Shown: one piece after another, positions 27,811 to 29,762 of the stretch
Numbering within the stretch: position 1 is the stretch's first letter
How the letters are laid out: the number at the start of each line of letters is the position of its first letter
Assembly: GCF_963678635.1 (NCBI RefSeq)
Contig: NC_087064.1
Span: 2,729,926 to 2,759,687 of the forward strand
Origin: Symsagittifera roscoffensis
Taxonomy: Eukaryota > Xenacoelomorpha > Acoela > Convolutidae
DNA: 29,762 nucleotides
Direction: 5' to 3'
The notes under the pieces: generated by a model
Database searches by the model: none
What the model saw: the letters and a program-made list of their open reading frames with translations, nothing else
Told to the model about the DNA's origin: nothing
Made by a program: the position numbers and the translations under genes

Positions 27811-29762
27811 CTGGCTAGATTCCATAACCTCAAGTTTTTGCTAGAATCCATAAATTTAAGTTTTTGCTAGATGCCAGATTCCATAAATTTAAGTTCTGCT
27901 AGTTTCCATGAATTTAAGTTTCTGCTAGATTCCTTAAATTTAAACTTTTGCAAAATTCTATAAATTGAAGTTTTTGCTAAATTCCATAAATTTAAGTTTT
28001 TGATAGATTCCATAAATTTAAGTTTTTGCTAGATTCCATAAATTTAACTTTTGCTAGATTCCATAAATTTAAAATTTTGGCTAGGTTCTTTAAATTTAAG
28101 TTTTTGTTAGATTCAATAAATTAAAACTTTTACTAGCTTCTATATACATAAGTTTTTGCTAGATTCTATGAATTAAAACTTTTGCTAGATTTTTTACAAT
28201 TAGGTTTTTGATAGATTGCATAAATTTAATTTTTTGCTAGATACTATAAATATAGGTTTTTGCTAGGTTCCATAAATTTAAACTTTCGCTAGATTTTTTA
28301 AATTTCAGTTTTTGCTAGGTTCCAAAAAACTAACTTTTTGCTAGATTCCATAAAGTTAAAGTTTTGCTAGCTTTTATATACATAAGTTTTTGCTAGATTC
28401 TATGAATTAAAACTTTTGCTAGATTTTTTACATTTAGGTTTTTGCTAGATTCCATAAATTTAATTTTTTGCTAGATACTATAAATATAGGTTTTTGCTAG
28501 GTTCCATAAATTTAAACTTTCGCTAGATTTTTTAAATTTCAGTTTTTGCTAGGTTCCAAAAAACTAACTTTTTGCTAGATTCCATAAAGTTAAAGTTTTG
28601 CTAGATTCCTTAAATTTAAATTTTTGCAAGATTCTATAAATTTCAGTTTTTGCTCGATTCCATAAATTTAAGTTTTTGATAGATTCCATAAATTTATGTT
28701 TTTGTTAGATTCCATAAAATTAAGTTTTTGTTAGATTCAACAAATTAAAACTTTTGCAAGATTCTATAAACATAAATTATTGCTAGATTCCATAAATCAA
28801 AACTTTTGCTAGATTTTTTACATTTAGGTTTTTGCTAGATTCCATAAAACTAAGTTTTTGCTAGATTCTATAAATTAAAACTTTTGCTAAATTTTTTAAA
28901 TTTCAGTTTTTGCTAGGTTCCATAAAACTAAGTTTTTGCTAGATTCTATAAATTAAAACTTTTGCTAGATTTTTTACATTTAAGTTTTTGCTAGGTTCCA
29001 TAAAACTAAGTTTTTGCTAGATTCTATAAATTAAAACTTTTGCTAGATTTTTTACATTTAAGTTTTTGCTAGATTCCATAAATTTAATTTTCTGCTAGAG
29101 ACTATAAATACAGATTTTTGCTAGATTCCATAAATTAAAACTTTTGCTAAATTTTTTAAATTTCAGTTTTTGCTAGGTTCCATGAAACTAAGTTTTTGCT
29201 AGATTCTATAAATTAAAACTTTTGCTAGATTTTTTACATTTAAGTTTTTGCTAGATTCCATAAATTTAATTTTTTGCTAGATACTATAAATATAGGTTTT
29301 TGCTAGATTCCATAAATTTAAACTTTCGCTAGATTTTTTAAATTTCAATTTTTGCTAGGTTCCATAAAACTAACTTTTTGCTAGATTCCATAAAGTTAAA
29401 TTTTTGCTAGATTCCTTAAATTTAAACTTTTGAAAGATTCTATAAATTTCAATTTTTGCTCGATTCCATAAATTTAAGTTTTTGATAGATTCCATAAATT
29501 TATGTTTTTGTTAGATTCCATAAAATTAAGTTTTTGTTAGATTCAACAAATTAAAACTTTTGCAAGATTCTATAAACATAAATTGTTGCTAGATTCCATA
29601 AATCAAAACTTTTGCTAGATTTTTTACATTTAGGTTTTTGCTAGATTCCATAAATTTAATTTTCTGCTAGAGACTATAAATACAGGTTTTTGCTAGATTC
29701 CATAAATTAAAACTTTTGCTAAATTTTTTCAATTTCAGTTTTTGCTAGGTTCCATAAAACTA
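27811..29762. repeat. 26 bp minisatellite with higher-order structure, runs off window
   Basis: The unit resembles GCTAGATTCCATAAATTTAAGTTTTT (26 bp), with about 75 copies in view. Unit variants recur in fixed order: offsets of 78 bp (CATAAAACTAAG at 28921 and 28999), 234 bp (AGATTCTATGAATTAAAAC at 28161 and 28395) and 806 bp (CTAGATTCCTTAAATTTAAA at 28601 and 29407), equal to 3, 9 and 31 units. It lies in the presumed intron upstream of the exon at 27423-27593. Confidence 0.95.

Noticed and set aside
27811-29762. CRISPR-like array appearance
   Set aside because: Units are contiguous 26 bp repeats with no unique spacers, in an intron-bearing eukaryotic context, so this is a minisatellite.

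Overview
The window looks like AT-rich nuclear DNA from an invertebrate animal. Three things support this. Coding sequence is sparse and interrupted by spliceosomal introns with GT/AG ends. The protein domains include a Death domain, a calcineurin-B-like EF-hand fold and a eukaryote-style Ty3/Gypsy retroelement. Interspersed and tandem repeats fill most of the remaining sequence. I cannot name the species or phylum. All recognisable genes and retroelement remnants lie on the minus strand.

Layout from left to right. Positions 1-3720 hold a decayed Ty3/Gypsy element (copy A), cut by the window edge inside its integrase zinc domain. Positions 3721-8020 hold no gene that I can support, but contain a diverged tandem duplication with a period near 520 bp. 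Positions 8021-10240 hold a three-exon gene whose splice phases and total length (942 nt, 313 residues) fit exactly. It encodes a putatively N-myristoylated EF-hand-like domain joined to a C-terminal Death domain. Positions 10109-15450 form a head-to-tail array of about 2.1 kb units. Each unit carries the first part of that gene's exon 1, its 5' flank and a fragment of Ty3/Gypsy LTR plus reverse transcriptase. Positions 15600-19260 hold a second, longer Ty3/Gypsy corpse (copy B) with gag zinc knuckle, RT, RNase H and integrase still readable in pieces. At 21095-21175 there is a scrap of a helicase paralogue.

Positions 22127-25216 hold a long uninterrupted frame for a NERD-nuclease/SF1-helicase protein. 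Its last helicase motif is separated from the others by a long, probably partly coiled-coil, insertion. The 5' end of this frame has no ATG and shows a probable one-base frameshift. Positions 25790-26690 are a short tandem-repeat tract invaded by a 416 bp hAT-like MITE with an 8 bp target duplication. Positions 27423-27593 are the last coding exon of a gene that continues beyond the right edge. Its upstream intron contains a 26 bp minisatellite (27811 to the window end) with nested higher-order periods of 78, 234 and 806 bp, which are 3, 9 and 31 units.

There is no operon-like logic here. The two best genes, EF-hand/Death and NERD/helicase, both belong to classes often linked to innate immune or stress signalling and nucleic-acid defence. 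A joint role is only a suggestion from domain content. The strongest novelty candidates are the EF-hand/Death domain architecture, the duplication array built from its promoter and first exon, and the helicase with a split core.
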